From positions 1 to 64,000 of the forward strand of contig CAWBGK010000005.1 in NCBI GenBank assembly GCA_963788305.1: a stretch of DNA of 64,000 nucleotides. Direction: 5' to 3'. The DNA comes from UTCFX2 sp963788305. GTDB lineage: Bacteria; Chloroflexota; Anaerolineae; Anaerolineales; UBA4823. The translations under genes were made by a program, and so were the position numbers. How positions within the stretch are numbered: position 1 is the first letter of the stretch; every line of letters begins with the position of its first letter. This document shows, in pieces, positions 18,460 to 28,559 of this stretch. The notes below the pieces were generated by a model. The model was not told the DNA's origin and did not search any database. It saw nothing but the letters and a program-made list of their open reading frames with translations.

Positions 18460-18559
18460 TTTACAAAATAGAGACAATGTTCAACGACAAGATTTAATAG
18501 AATAATCATCCAGTGGGTTGTCGAAAATTCAGATTCATATTAACGAAACGAGCTATCAA

Positions 18560-19504
18560 ATGATCCTTTGCTGTGGTGAAGCGCTGATTGATTTTGTACC
18601 TTTGGAGAACGGCAACGGATATCAACCGTTCCCCGGAGGTTCAATCTTCAATATTGCAGTTGGATTAGGACGACTGGAAACACCAGTCAGCATGTTTGCA
18701 AAGTTATCCACTGATTTTTTTGGACAGATGTTGGTGGATAAATTGATTGAAAACGGCGTGGATCTCCAATTCCTGCGAAGGGCTGATGGGCCAACAACTC
18801 TGGCATTCGTCAGCCTACCCCATGAAGGCGCATACGAACCAGAGTATGTTTTCTACTCGAGCCAGGCAACTGACCGAAACCTCGAGATAAGCGACCTCCC
18901 GGCAGAATTACCCGCTGATATTTGCGCTCTACATTTTGGTTCTATCTCACTCCTTCTCGAGCCCGGCGCTTCAACCTTGGAAAGACTGCTGCAAAGAGAA
19001 GCAAAAAAACGAATCATATCTTTGGATCCAAATGTGCGCCCAACATTGGTTCCAGATAGCGCAGAATACCGCCGCCGATTTGAGAGCTGGCTTACAGATG
19101 TGGATATTTTGCGTTTGAGCCTGGCTGATCTGGAATGGCTTTATCCAGGCTCGAACCCCGAGCCTTTGGTCAATGACTGGTTAACCAAAGGACCTTCGAT
19201 GTGCTTGCTGACTTTAGGAGCTAACGGAGCAAAAGGATACACGAAATCCGGGTTATCGGTTGAGACCGAATCCCCGCAAATTCAAGTCGCTGACACAGTC
19301 GGAGCCGGTGATACCTTTCTGTCTGCTTCGCTCTCTTTTCTTCATGCCAAAGGCTTGCTAACTAATCACAAAACTTTGGAGTCTATCGAGCATTCTCAGC
19401 TTGAAGCCTGCCTCAACTTTGCAGCTAGAGCTGCTGCGATCAACTGCTCTCGTTCAGGAGCAAATCCGCCCTATCTACACGAAATGGATATGCCTTTGAT
19501 TTAA
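18560..19504 (+). CDS. PfkB family carbohydrate kinase (fructokinase-like)
   Basis: About 314 residues of a ribokinase-fold kinase. The N-terminus 'ILCCGEALIDFVPL' and 'PFPGGSIFNIAVGLGRL' (PfkB signature 1 region) and the C-terminal 'ADTVGAGDTFLSASLSF' (signature 2, with the catalytic Asp and anion hole) are clear. The pattern is closest to fructokinases, which phosphorylate fructose at O6 with ATP. Start chosen at ATG 18560, where homology begins; the open frame extends back to a TTG at 18518 with no homology. It ends 49 bp before the convergent DUF166 gene. Confidence 0.88.
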   Translation: MILCCGEALIDFVPLENGNGYQPFPGGSIFNIAVGLGRLETPVSMFAKLSTDFFGQMLVDKLIENGVDLQFLRRADGPTTLAFVSLPHEGAYEPEYVFYSSQATDRNLEISDLPAELPADICALHFGSISLLLEPGASTLERLLQREAKKRIISLDPNVRPTLVPDSAEYRRRFESWLTDVDILRLSLADLEWLYPGSNPEPLVNDWLTKGPSMCLLTLGANGAKGYTKSGLSVETESPQIQVADTVGAGDTFLSASLSFLHAKGLLTNHKTLESIEHSQLEACLNFAARAAAINCSRSGANPPYLHEMDMPLI

Positions 19505-19552
19505 TCTTTCCCATTCAGAAATGGTTAATATTTGGGGATTTCGGAATAGAAT

Positions 19553-20320
19553 TTAGTCGTTTTTATGCCCATCCGGTTTTATATATTGGTTGTGGATATG
19601 TGGTTTTACCTGCGGTCTCAGATTGTCTTTCAAAAGGTTTCCTGATTCGTGCATTAATGTATCTTTATTGAAATCCGGCAGCTTCACCATGCTTGCCAGG
19701 CATGGATAGTGATGGTGAAGCAGACCGGCTTTCTCCAGGACATCTTCAGCTTTTAGCCCGATCAATTTTTCAGCTACGAAATGGGCACACCCACAGACAG
19801 CATCTCTTTGGACGACGACAGAGATCACCTCATTAGTATCAAGATCTATCTGCAGATTTATGTCTGGATGGCCAAAATATCTCGCAAATTCGGCGATTAT
19901 TTCAGATCCATGAGGAAGCTTCTTTCCTCTGGCTATCCCATAATCCTTCTCAGTAAGCGAGCAGAGAGGTTTAGGTGTTGCACATGCTACATTCAACCGG
20001 GCAAGCCATTCTGAAAGTTGCCTGGCAAGACCCGTAGGAAGCCAGGCTTCATTATCAATTGAAGCGATTACCGCTTTTGCATTGGTCCTATCGGCTATTT
20101 CGGGTATCAGCTCAGCAACGCCACGATTTTCTGCAAAAGATAGGATCAAGTCTACTCCAGGCAGCGATGCAGGGACATAATCTTCTGGGTAGTCGATCAC
20201 CGGCGGTATAATCAACGGCGCCTGGAAAATTGATATCTCCCAATCTTTTGGCGCTCTAGCCCGGATGTTTTCTACATTTCGACGTCCATACTCACCGCTA
20301 ATAATCGCCAATATCTTCAT
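19553..20320 (-). CDS. DUF166 family protein
   Basis: About 255 residues resembling DUF166, a family best known from methanogens and some anaerobic bacteria, with old 'thymidylate synthase-like' annotations that I would not trust. Visible features are an N-terminal 'MKILAIISGEYGRRNVENI', a Cys-rich motif 'CGCAHFVAEKLIG' and a His-rich 'LLHHHYPCLASM', which together suggest a metal or Fe-S site. Start ATG 20320 has AAAGGAG eight bases upstream. No pathway context is evident: it converges with the PfkB kinase gene and diverges from the galactokinase unit. Confidence 0.78.
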   Translation of the reverse strand: MKILAIISGEYGRRNVENIRARAPKDWEISIFQAPLIIPPVIDYPEDYVPASLPGVDLILSFAENRGVAELIPEIADRTNAKAVIASIDNEAWLPTGLARQLSEWLARLNVACATPKPLCSLTEKDYGIARGKKLPHGSEIIAEFARYFGHPDINLQIDLDTNEVISVVVQRDAVCGCAHFVAEKLIGLKAEDVLEKAGLLHHHYPCLASMVKLPDFNKDTLMHESGNLLKDNLRPQVKPHIHNQYIKPDGHKND

Positions 20321-20574
20321 AATCGCTCCTTTAATGGGTGCAATCATACTCGATAATGCTTTTCCTGTCACTCACCGCCGACCTTTTCAATCATAAATAA
20401 ATGCGAGCTCAGATTTCAAATCAGCTAATTTCATACCCGCAGATTCTGAAATGAAGGACCTTGGGGCTCCACGCGATTCCACATGAATCCGATGATCTTT
20501 AAAAGAAATAGTCCATTCAATTCATCAGCATATCCCCTTTCTCGCAGCGTCCGCTGCTGGCATGCTGGTCGCGG

Positions 20575-20580
20575 TATAAT
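20575..20580 (+). promoter_or_regulatory. -10 promoter element, predicted leaderless start
   Basis: TATAAT ends seven bases before the ATG at 20588, so transcription should begin at or next to the start codon. No ribosome-binding site exists in that gap. The same 6-7 base spacing recurs before the genes at 46864 (plus) and 23112 (minus). Confidence 0.5.
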
Positions 20581-20587
20581 TCTTTAA

Positions 20588-20773
20588 ATGCGATCATTTC
20601 TCAGAATTTGGCTCCAGTCTCATAACAACCAGGCTATGGGTTTTGCTCTGCTAGGTATGGCGATCTCATCAGCGTTGCTCTATTTTGCTGCAGACAGCGG
20701 ACAAGTCATCTGGATTTGGACATTACTAGGGGTGTTTTCGCTCGGGAACTTGTTGATCCTTTTCACTCCATGA
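20588..20773 (+). CDS. Small two-helix membrane protein preceding galactokinase
   Basis: 61 residues with a basic N-terminus ('MRSFLRIWLQSHNNQA') and two hydrophobic helices ('MGFALLGMAISSALLYFAA' and 'VIWIWTLLGVFSLGNLLIL'). Its TGA stop overlaps the galactokinase ATG as ATGA, a pattern of translational coupling. A TATAAT seven bases ahead of its ATG suggests a leaderless message, so this small gene may be the entry point for translating galK. No family recognised. A spurious short frame is possible, but the hydrophobic pattern, promoter and overlap argue for a real gene. Confidence 0.55.
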   Translation: MRSFLRIWLQSHNNQAMGFALLGMAISSALLYFAADSGQVIWIWTLLGVFSLGNLLILFTP

Positions 20774-21940
20774 ATGATTCCGAGCTACTTGAATTCTTTC
20801 ATTCACATTTTGGCCGTAACCCTTCTATCCGAGCACGGGCTCCTGGCAGGGTAAATCTGATTGGCGAACATGTGGATTACAACAAAGGACTCGTGATGCC
20901 CGCTGCGATCGATCGGTCGGTTGTCTTGATGGCTGCTCCTACAAATGACGATTGCGTGAGTCTGATTGCGGCCGACCTTCAAGCAGAAACCAGCTTCCGA
21001 TTTTCCGATCTAGAAAAGAAAATCGATTTGGATGGACACCCGCTTGCACCCTGGGCATGTTATCCAGCTGGAGTTGCCTGGTCGATTCGAGAGGCGGGTT
21101 ACGAAGCAAGAGGCATTCAGGCTGTTTATTGTTCTGATATTCCGATTGGCGCTGGATTAAGCTCTTCGGCAGCAGTCGAGGTTGCATTTGGGATCACCTG
21201 GCAGGCTTTTGGCGGTTGGACTGCTCAACCGATCCAGACTTGCAAAGCTTTGCCAGCAGGCTGAGAATTGCTATGTTGGTGTATCAAGCGGATTAATGGA
21301 CCAGTTTGCCAGCGCCTGTGGAGTCGAAAACCACGCATTGTATTTTGATACTCGCTCTCTGGATTGGGAGCCAGTTCCTATACCTGAAGGGCTCATGCTT
21401 GTGATCGCCAATTCAGGGATCCGTCGAAGCTTGACCAAAACAGGTTATAACGATCGCCGTGCTGCATGTGAAGAAGCCGTCGCAGAGCTGAAAAAATTCC
21501 GGCCTGACATTAATTCACTGCGAGATATCACTTCGACGGAATTCGCGGCCTACGCACCGTTTCTTGAAGAAATCCCCCGAAAACGCGCCGAACACGTGGT
21601 AAAAGAAATCCAGCGAGTAGAGTCAGCTTTTACAGCATTACATCGATCAGATAAACAAACGCTTGGAGCCCTTTTATATTCAGGGCATAAAAGCCTGCAG
21701 ATCCTTTATGAGGTCAGCACACCCGAGCTTGATATCCTGGTTGAGATCACCCGTCAGCTACCCGGCTGCATCGGAGCCCGACTTACAGGCGCAGGCTTTG
21801 GAGGCTGCACGATCAACCTGGTAGAAGCGGAACGAACTCAAGAGTTTATTGAAGGCTTGAAGGCGGGATATTTGCATGCGACCGGACTCCAGGCTACGGT
21901 TTACTGCTGTGTCGCAAGTCGGGGAGCAAGAACCGAATAG
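20770..21940 (+). CDS. galK: Galactokinase (frameshifted)
   Basis: GHMP-family galactokinase, which phosphorylates galactose at C1 in the Leloir pathway. The signature 'RAPGRVNLIGEHVDYNKG' near the N-terminus, the ATP-binding 'PIGAGLSSSAAVEVAFG' and the C-terminal 'GARLTGAGFGGCTINLV' are all present. Total length is ~389 residues, normal for the family. An extra base near 21236 breaks the frame between 'WTAQPIQ' and 'LAKLCQQAENCYVGV', which are contiguous in homologues. ATG 20770 is where homology begins and overlaps the upstream small ORF's stop. No other gal genes are nearby, though a GH36 alpha-galactosidase-like gene lies at 53.7 kb. Confidence 0.9.
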
Positions 21941-21989
21941 ATTTTTTCCCTGAAAACAGGACCTCTTTCATTTTCAAAGAAAAACAAGC

Positions 21990-23112
21990 TCAGGCTTCAA
22001 GATAATAGGTATGGAATTGGTTCTCGCACGGATTACCCCAGGCAATGTGAAGTGCCCGAGTGGTTAAATCTATAATTAAGGAGTTGATCGTCTTCTCACG
22101 GTCAAGAGGATTAATATCATCGATCGAATGATTGCATATCGAATTCGGGTAGTCGAGGTGGTCTCGCTGGATAGCCTGGAGGGTTTTAATTGTATGAGCA
22201 GGCGTTCTCTGCAGCAAACGCAATGCCCGAAAGTATCGAACCCTGGTGCCTATCAACTCATCCGATTCATTTTCGATCGCCTGCATTTTCTCATCGAGGT
22301 AGTGGTTTGTATGTACGATCAAACCATCTTCTGCATAAAGAATCGCGAACCGCCGGGCGGATACTTCGACCGAATACAACTCACCCTTCTCATGTGCAAG
22401 CAGGTGATTGTATCCAGCGAGCGCGGTGTGAAATCAATGCGCTGCGCATTGCGTCTGCAAGCGTTTGCGCTCCAAGCACGGCACGGGAAACGATCACTCG
22501 CGGAATTCCAATTCTCGAATCGGTAGGATAAACGGAATCGCAGCACTGCGCGATGCCGTAGGCATTGAAGCCGATGTTGGGAATCAAGCCCCCATAGGTC
22601 ATTGCGAGAAAAGGCGGCTCATCATTTGGTTCGGCATGCACAAGGTAAACATCCCTTTCATCCTCCGGAATCCAGTCTTCATTATGTGCAACCAGGACAT
22701 GTCCGTCCGAAGTTCGATCTTCATTGACCGCCATACTGGTGCATTTAGTCAAATGAAGGGCATCCATTGTGACAGCTTCCATCGCATTTACAACCGTCAG
22801 ATCATCGAACGTCACTCCTGCCCCTTCTGCCATCCCCTGAATTTCATCGACATAAGCAGGGTAACGCTCCTGGGCAAATGGCAGGTACTTCCGGGCTTGA
22901 ATCAACGCGCCGTCCCAGTTGAGACCAATGGTTGGGTACGTCGAGTCAATCAGCGATTTCGCGCTTTCTATGCTGTGCCGAATTTGTTCGACGACGGATT
23001 CTCCGATCTGCTGACCAATTTGGCGGTGCGTACCTTTTACACGGACCAGGGGGATTGGACAAGATTGAGTGGGCGAGGCACAGTTTGTGTCAATAAATGA
23101 ATTGGTTTCCAT
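21990..23112 (-). CDS. C45 peptidase / acyl-CoA:6-aminopenicillanate acyltransferase-like hydrolase (frameshifted)
   Basis: An Ntn-hydrolase of the C45 family. The expected self-processing nucleophile is the Cys in 'LTKCTSMAVNEDRTSDG'. Flanking motifs are 'GTHRQIGQQIGESV' near the N-terminus and 'VLVAHNEDW' and 'MTYGGLIPNIGFNAYGI' after the Cys. Homologues hydrolyse or transfer acyl groups on amides. The frame breaks near 22425 and resumes with 'YSVEVSARRFAILYAEDG', giving ~373 residues in total. Start ATG 23112; a TATACT box six bases upstream suggests a leaderless transcript. Separated from the upstream M6-like protease gene by a strong terminator. Confidence 0.84.
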
Positions 23113-23191
23113 AGCCAAAGTATACCAGAATCCATTCTTTACAATTATCTCCACCAAAACACCAATCGTTCCAAGGTGAAATGACAAATAT

Positions 23192-23229
23192 AAAAAACAA
23201 GTGCAACGCACTGAGAGGGTGCGTTGCAC
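23192..23229 (-). terminator. Rho-independent terminator of the M6-like protease gene
   Basis: A perfect 11-bp stem, GTGCAACGCAC / GTGCGTTGCAC (23201-23211 and 23219-23229), with a seven-base loop. Read on the minus strand it is followed by TTGTTTTTTATATTT. It lies 8 bp after the protease stop codon. Confidence 0.9.
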
Positions 23230-23236
23230 TGACTTT

Positions 23237-26200
23237 CTATCTAATAGCACTCGAGATATTTTTCGAGCGAGCTACAAACTTTACTGTGTGATGATCGGGA
23301 AGGTATGTCATCCCTTGGAACAGGTCATACATATCCAACCACCATACACCACGGTCGACCTGGCCGTCAAATCCATAGAGATCGCAATAGATATCAAACA
23401 TTAGTGTTTCCATATCTAATGGATACAGGCCAGTAACCGTCACGGTTACCGTTTGTCCAGCGGGGATCATTTCGAAATTCAGGATTATCCCAGTTTCCGG
23501 TGAACCCGAGCGAGGAGAAGCTGTTCGACGGTCGTCGGCGCTCTTTCGCGTCGCCTGAACAGATTCCGGTCCGGCGATGTCGATATTCTGGATTTGAAGC
23601 GTCGATTCCGGATACAGCTCGTACCAGATATCGTACGCATCTTCCGTACCTACATTCTGGATCTCAGTAGTATAGGTCACTTCGTAGCCGCCTTCAGCAG
23701 GCATGTAGTCGGCGCTGGAAATGAAATCGACGCTGTGGTTGTAGAAGTGCAGGTCCGCAGTGGAGTTGTAGGCGTCATCACCGTCCTTGGATAAGAGTTG
23801 GATGTTCACTCCGTATTGGACGTTGTCATCACCAGGTTGTCCGGAGCCAAGCCAGGAAGGAGCCCATGGGATATCCATAAAATCCAAAGACTGGGTCCCA
23901 GTTGAACCTGACGATTCGAGTGCTGTAGAGATCGCGAGCCGGGATCACTGCACTGCCGAAACGCTCGTTGTAGCAGAGGTAACCTGCTGCGCACGGCGAA
24001 CCGTAATAGTAACCGCCGTAGTAGCCGAGCGTATCATTGAAGTGATCCACGGGATCCTTCGCTGCGTAATTCCAAGGACCACTGCCGGGATAGGCGTAGT
24101 AGGTTGGAATGGTGAATGCGTCGTAATCCTGCAGCACCAGGCCGGCGTCATAGCTGCTCAGCCGGCCGCTCCAGGTAAGCCATGAGCTACCAAGCTGTGC
24201 TCGCAATGGCTGCCAATTCTGATCGACAACCAGGAGCTGGTATTTTGAGCCGTAGCTTGGCGGATCTGCCTGGTTACCTCCCATGGAATAGGTCGCGCTA
24301 TATTTGGTGTTTCGATAGTAAACCAGCGCTGCCGGGATATTGTAAGGGATGCGGGTGACAAAATCCGGACTGACCGTGTTGTGGATATAGGGGGTCGTGG
24401 CGATCTTGCCGTCGTAATCGGTCATCGAGCGCCATTCGGTCAGGTAGTACTGGTTGTACACTGCGAGCTTCGGAACGCCGTACCAGCCTGGATCGGAGTT
24501 TGTCCAACCGGGGAATGTGTTGGTATCCGGATCGGCAGACGAGAAATCGTCGACCAGGACGCCATCCAACATAAAATCGTCCACCCACCAGCCGGCTTCG
24601 GTTGATGCAGCGTCGGTCTTGTAGGTGAGGGAGATCGTGACGGTCTGACCGGCGTAGGCTGCCAGGTCAAAGCGGAGTACATCGTCGAAATACCCTGTCA
24701 AACCGTTACCCAGGTTGTTGCCGTTTGGATCGTAGTCCGTTGCGACGCCATCCATATCAGGGATTGAGGTTCCATTAACCTTGAAATAGCCGTAATCCCA
24801 ATCCTCTTCGATCTCCCAATAGGAGTAGAAGGAGAACTCACCAGTAGCGCCTGTTGGAATATCCAGCGAGCGAGACAGGACGATTTGTGTCTGATCACGT
24901 CCGGTGCCAGAATAAGCGCCAGGACCATCACCAGCCATATTCTCGATGGTCTCGTGAATCTGCGGCAGGCTGACGCGGACACCCTTGTTAACACCGTCCG
25001 GGGTCTTTTCCAGCTGACCAATCGTGATAGTTTCTGCCGGATCTGTATAATCCCGGGTGACCATCGGCTGATCCCAATTCAGAGCCAGATAATCACCGCC
25101 AACTTCTGCGGCTGCAATCATCCTGAACCAGAGCGGCATGCCGGCTGGGATTGTCCCACCGAGGTATCCGTTCCAGGCTCCGCCGGACATGATCGCCCAG
25201 TGACCGGTGGAGTTGTTCGAATCGGTAGTGTACAAATCCGGCAGACCGAAGAAGTTGTGTCCGAACTCTTCTGCGAACACGCCAGTTTCAGAGTTCTCAG
25301 GCTGCATCGTGTACGGGCCGACATAGATGTCATCGTCCGTTGTACCAGAATCACCTTCGTAGATTTTGAAACCATTCGGCCAATCGGCGTAGTTGCGAAG
25401 GTCAGAGCTGTGCGACCAGATCGCAAAGGTCCCTTGCTCACCTCCGTCGGCTTCCTGTCCGGCTCCGGCGTGGATGATCCAGAAGGTGTCCAGGAATCCA
25501 TCGTCGTTCGCATCGTAGGTAGGCCAGTAGCTGGGATCGGTCCAGTAGGACGGGTTATCATCCATGAACTCGGTCAGCGCATCTTCAACGAGCTGCGCAA
25601 CTGGTACACCCGCACCACCGCCGTTAGAACCGGCTTCGCAGTTATCTGCGCCATAATAGCCTTCAGAATGAGGTACGGACACCCAACCCTCGACATCTGC
25701 CTTCGATGGTCACATTGCCGTCGCCGGCGACGTTATCGAAATAATCCTGAACGGTGTATCCTGCGAGATCGACTCCCGGAAGACCATCTTCAGGATCGGT
25801 CATTTCCATGCGTGTCCGTCCGGCGCCTTCATAACCGAAGATTATTTTCTCATAGAATTCCGCGTCTGCGGTCAGTGTATCCGAGTACCAGACGGTAAAG
25901 TTGTCAGCCGGGTACATCGGGCGCGCAATTTCACCCTGCATCGGGCCATCGATTGTCACCGTCTCGGGTGCACAGGTCCCATCATGCCTGCGCGACTGGA
26001 AAATCAGTGAAGGTATCTGAACCGTCAAATTCAACAGCCATGGCATAGACAGTGGCCACTACGGGGACAACGGCAGTGGAAGCACTGGGAGCGTTGGTCG
26101 CTGACTGCGCAGCAAGCTGGGCTTCCCGTTCGTTTACCCATTCCTGAAACTTCGGATTGATCCAGGTGGAAGATTGTTTCTGGAATTTTTTGAGATATTC

Positions 26201-26464
26201 TGCTTCCGCTTTCTTCAAAACCTCTTCGGGAGCGTTCATAGGAACGCCTTCCTGCATCAGCGCATCCAGGATTACATCCCGTGATGGTGGTACCAGATGT
26301 GTACCTGCTGGACTCATCGATCCAATCGCGATGGGCTGCGGTTTTGCAGAAAGAAACGGGACGATTGATGCCCCGGCGTTAGCAATAACACCCGGGATCA
26401 AACCCAAAATCAATACAAAAACCATGATCATATTGGTTACACGCCATGAAGTAAATACTTTCAT
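23237..26464 (-). CDS. Secreted M6-like (immune-inhibitor-A-like) protease with unusual zinc motif (three frameshifts)
   Basis: A ~1070-residue exported protein. The N-terminus is a signal peptide ('TNMIMVFVLILGLIPGVIA') and a propeptide region. The catalytic-like domain has 'DDGFLDTFWIIHAGAGQEA' and 'WSHSSDL', typical of M6 peptidases. It is followed by an MAM-like jelly roll ('GWWVDDFMLDG') and a C-terminal beta-rich domain. The zinc helix reads 'AEEFGHNFFGLPDLY' where HExxHxxGxxD is expected: the first His is Glu, and one residue is inserted before Gly. Frame breaks lie near 25990, 25690 and 23875, each behaving as one inserted base, with domain sequence continuous across them. AAAGGAG precedes the ATG. 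Likely degrades extracellular protein, if active. Confidence 0.85.
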
Positions 26465-26651
26465 TATGGTTTCTCCTTTTGGAACAATTTGTGTCGAACA
26501 GAAAAATCTTTCTCAAGGATATCTTCACCCCGAACTCTGTTTTATATATAGGGATTATTTATCAACTCCTTTCAGTTTATATATAAATTGTGTCTCACGA
26601 TTTTTAATTCCACTTCACAAGTTAGAAACAAATATCTGGGCCAAGACATCT

Positions 26652-26680
26652 AAAAGAAAATAATCCTGGATTAATCCAGG
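26652..26680 (-). terminator. Terminator of the minus-strand exopolysaccharide operon
   Basis: CCTGGATTAATCCAGG (26665-26680) is a perfect 16-base palindrome. On the minus strand it is followed by ATTATTTTCTTTTA and sits 42 bp past the last operon gene. Confidence 0.7.
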
Positions 26681-26721
26681 TTTAGAACCTTATTAATACT
26701 AACACGTAGGTGATTGATATG

Positions 26722-28559
26722 TCAAGAAACCAATAGCTCAAAATCAAGGTTTAATCGCCGGATCCAACAGCCTTTTGCGACACAAATACGCTTCAATTCC
26801 GCTTCCCATTCATTTATTTGGGCTGGCTCAGTCAGGATAATTCCAGAAATCTGGGTTTTTGAAAGGATATCAGCTAATGATTGAACAGTACCCAGAACTC
26901 GGATGCCATGGATTCGCCTCCCAACAAGCAACGGATCATAATCGATAAAACCAACAGGTCGAAATTTAAACTGCTTGTTCATCAGAATCCAGCGTAATGC
27001 CATTTCCCCAGCGTCTCCTGCTCCAACGATCACCACACTCTGTTCTTCCATGCGAACATGTTGCTGGAAGAAGGTATCCAATAATCGGAACGATGATCGA
27101 GAGAAAGCCAATGCGAAGAACAGGAAAATTCCATAATATAGCAAGAGAGTATCCGGCAGCATTTGGGTCCATGGTGAAAAATGAATAGCATTCAAACCAA
27201 ATATCAATGCTGCAAGGACTATTACACTCCCCGACAGCCGCTTGAAAACTACGGAGTAAATCATCTATCCCAACATAACGCCATACCGCCTGATAAACGC
27301 CAAATACAACCAGAGAAAGATACGTCCCGGCAAAGATTATTGGGAGAGTCTCCGAAGAACAACCTCAGCCGTTGAGCATCCATCTGCAGATCAAATGCAA
27401 TCAGGAACGCCAGGTAGTAGGCGATCCCTATCAAGAAGAAGTCAAGGATCAATTCCAGGATCCTGCGGCGGTAGGTTAAATCGGCCATCCAACGAGCAAT
27501 TAATTCCCGCTGATGCGATTGAGATGGGGCAGATACAATCTTGAATCGTCCAAGATAGGCAGCTAATAAAGCCATAACAAGAATTAAGATCGGGACAAGC
27601 GCCAGGCTAAGCCAATAATTTAGAGATTCTAATGCTGCGGCTGCAACTGCCGAAAACAATGCAACGGCGTATAGAATCATCAACGCTTGTCTCTCACTCA
27701 ATCCAAATGCGACCAGGCGATGAGAAGTGTGGTCGCGCCCGCCTTGTGTTGGAGATTGGCCTCGCATCAAACGGGTAAAAGTCACGAGCACCGTATCGAT
27801 GATTGGAAGCAAAAATATGAGCGTTGGAACTCCCATGACCGCAAAGACATTCGAAGCTTGCTGCTGATGGGCAATCGCGAGAGAAGCCAATGAAAAACCC
27901 AGGAAAAGACTCCCGCTGTCACCCATGAAAATCTTGGCCGGGGGAAAATTATAAATCAGAAAGCCAATCAGACTGCCAACCAGCGCAAGCGAAACCAGGA
28001 GCAGAGGGTAGTTGCCTTCTTTCCAGAAGAAGAAACCCAGCACAGCCGCTGAAATCAGGGAAATACCACCTGCCAGCCCATCCATGTTATCCAGCAGATT
28101 GATCGCATTCGTGATCCCAACAAGCCATAAATATGTCAGAAGGATATTGGCATACTGCGCCAGATGTGGATTGGATATTCGGGGTGTGAAGAATGTACTC
28201 GTATAGCCCAGACTGATCACCAGAGTTGCAGCCAGTATTTGTGCGATCAGCTTTGCAATCGGTGAAAGTGGGCGGAATTCATCATAAACTCCAACAAGAA
28301 AAAGCAGGATAGAGCCGCTGAGAAAAGCCACTTGCTGCCAATAATTAATCTCACTCGATCCACCATAGACCAGAAGAGCGACGACAAAGCTCAAGAAAAT
28401 CCCGACACCCCCTAAAGTGGGGGTAGGTGATTTATGCCAACGATCTTCGCGAGGGAGTGAAATTCGTCCCAGTTTCAGGCTAATCTTGCGAATGATTGGG
28501 ATCAGCGCCAGGCTGCTGACTAAACTGATCATCATCAGCAGTAAGCCTGATTTTCCCAT
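26722..28559 (-). CDS. Fusion of MraY/WecA-type phosphoglycosyltransferase and CapD-like nucleotide-binding module (frameshifted)
   Basis: The first ~330 residues are a polytopic glycosyltransferase family 4 (MraY/WecA/TagO) protein, which transfers a sugar phosphate from a UDP-sugar to undecaprenyl phosphate. Motifs: 'HKSPTPTLGGVGIFLS', 'NAINLLDNMDGLAGG', 'IFMGDSGSLFLGF' and 'GGRDHTSHRLV'. The rest has four more helices and a CoA-binding/CapD-like Rossmann segment ('SVVIVGAGDAGEMALRWIL', 'FRPVGFIDYDPLLVGRRIHG'), but it ends before any epimerase domain. Two single-base insertions (near 27345 and 27235) separate the parts; bridging sequence 'AGTYLSLVVFGVYQAVWRYV' lies in the third frame. Start overlaps the previous stop as TAATG. 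It probably starts repeat-unit synthesis in this locus. Confidence 0.85.

Noticed and set aside
24885..25898. Long plus-strand open frame of 337 codons
   Set aside because: It is the antisense shadow of the M6-like protease gene; no motif or start signal supports it.
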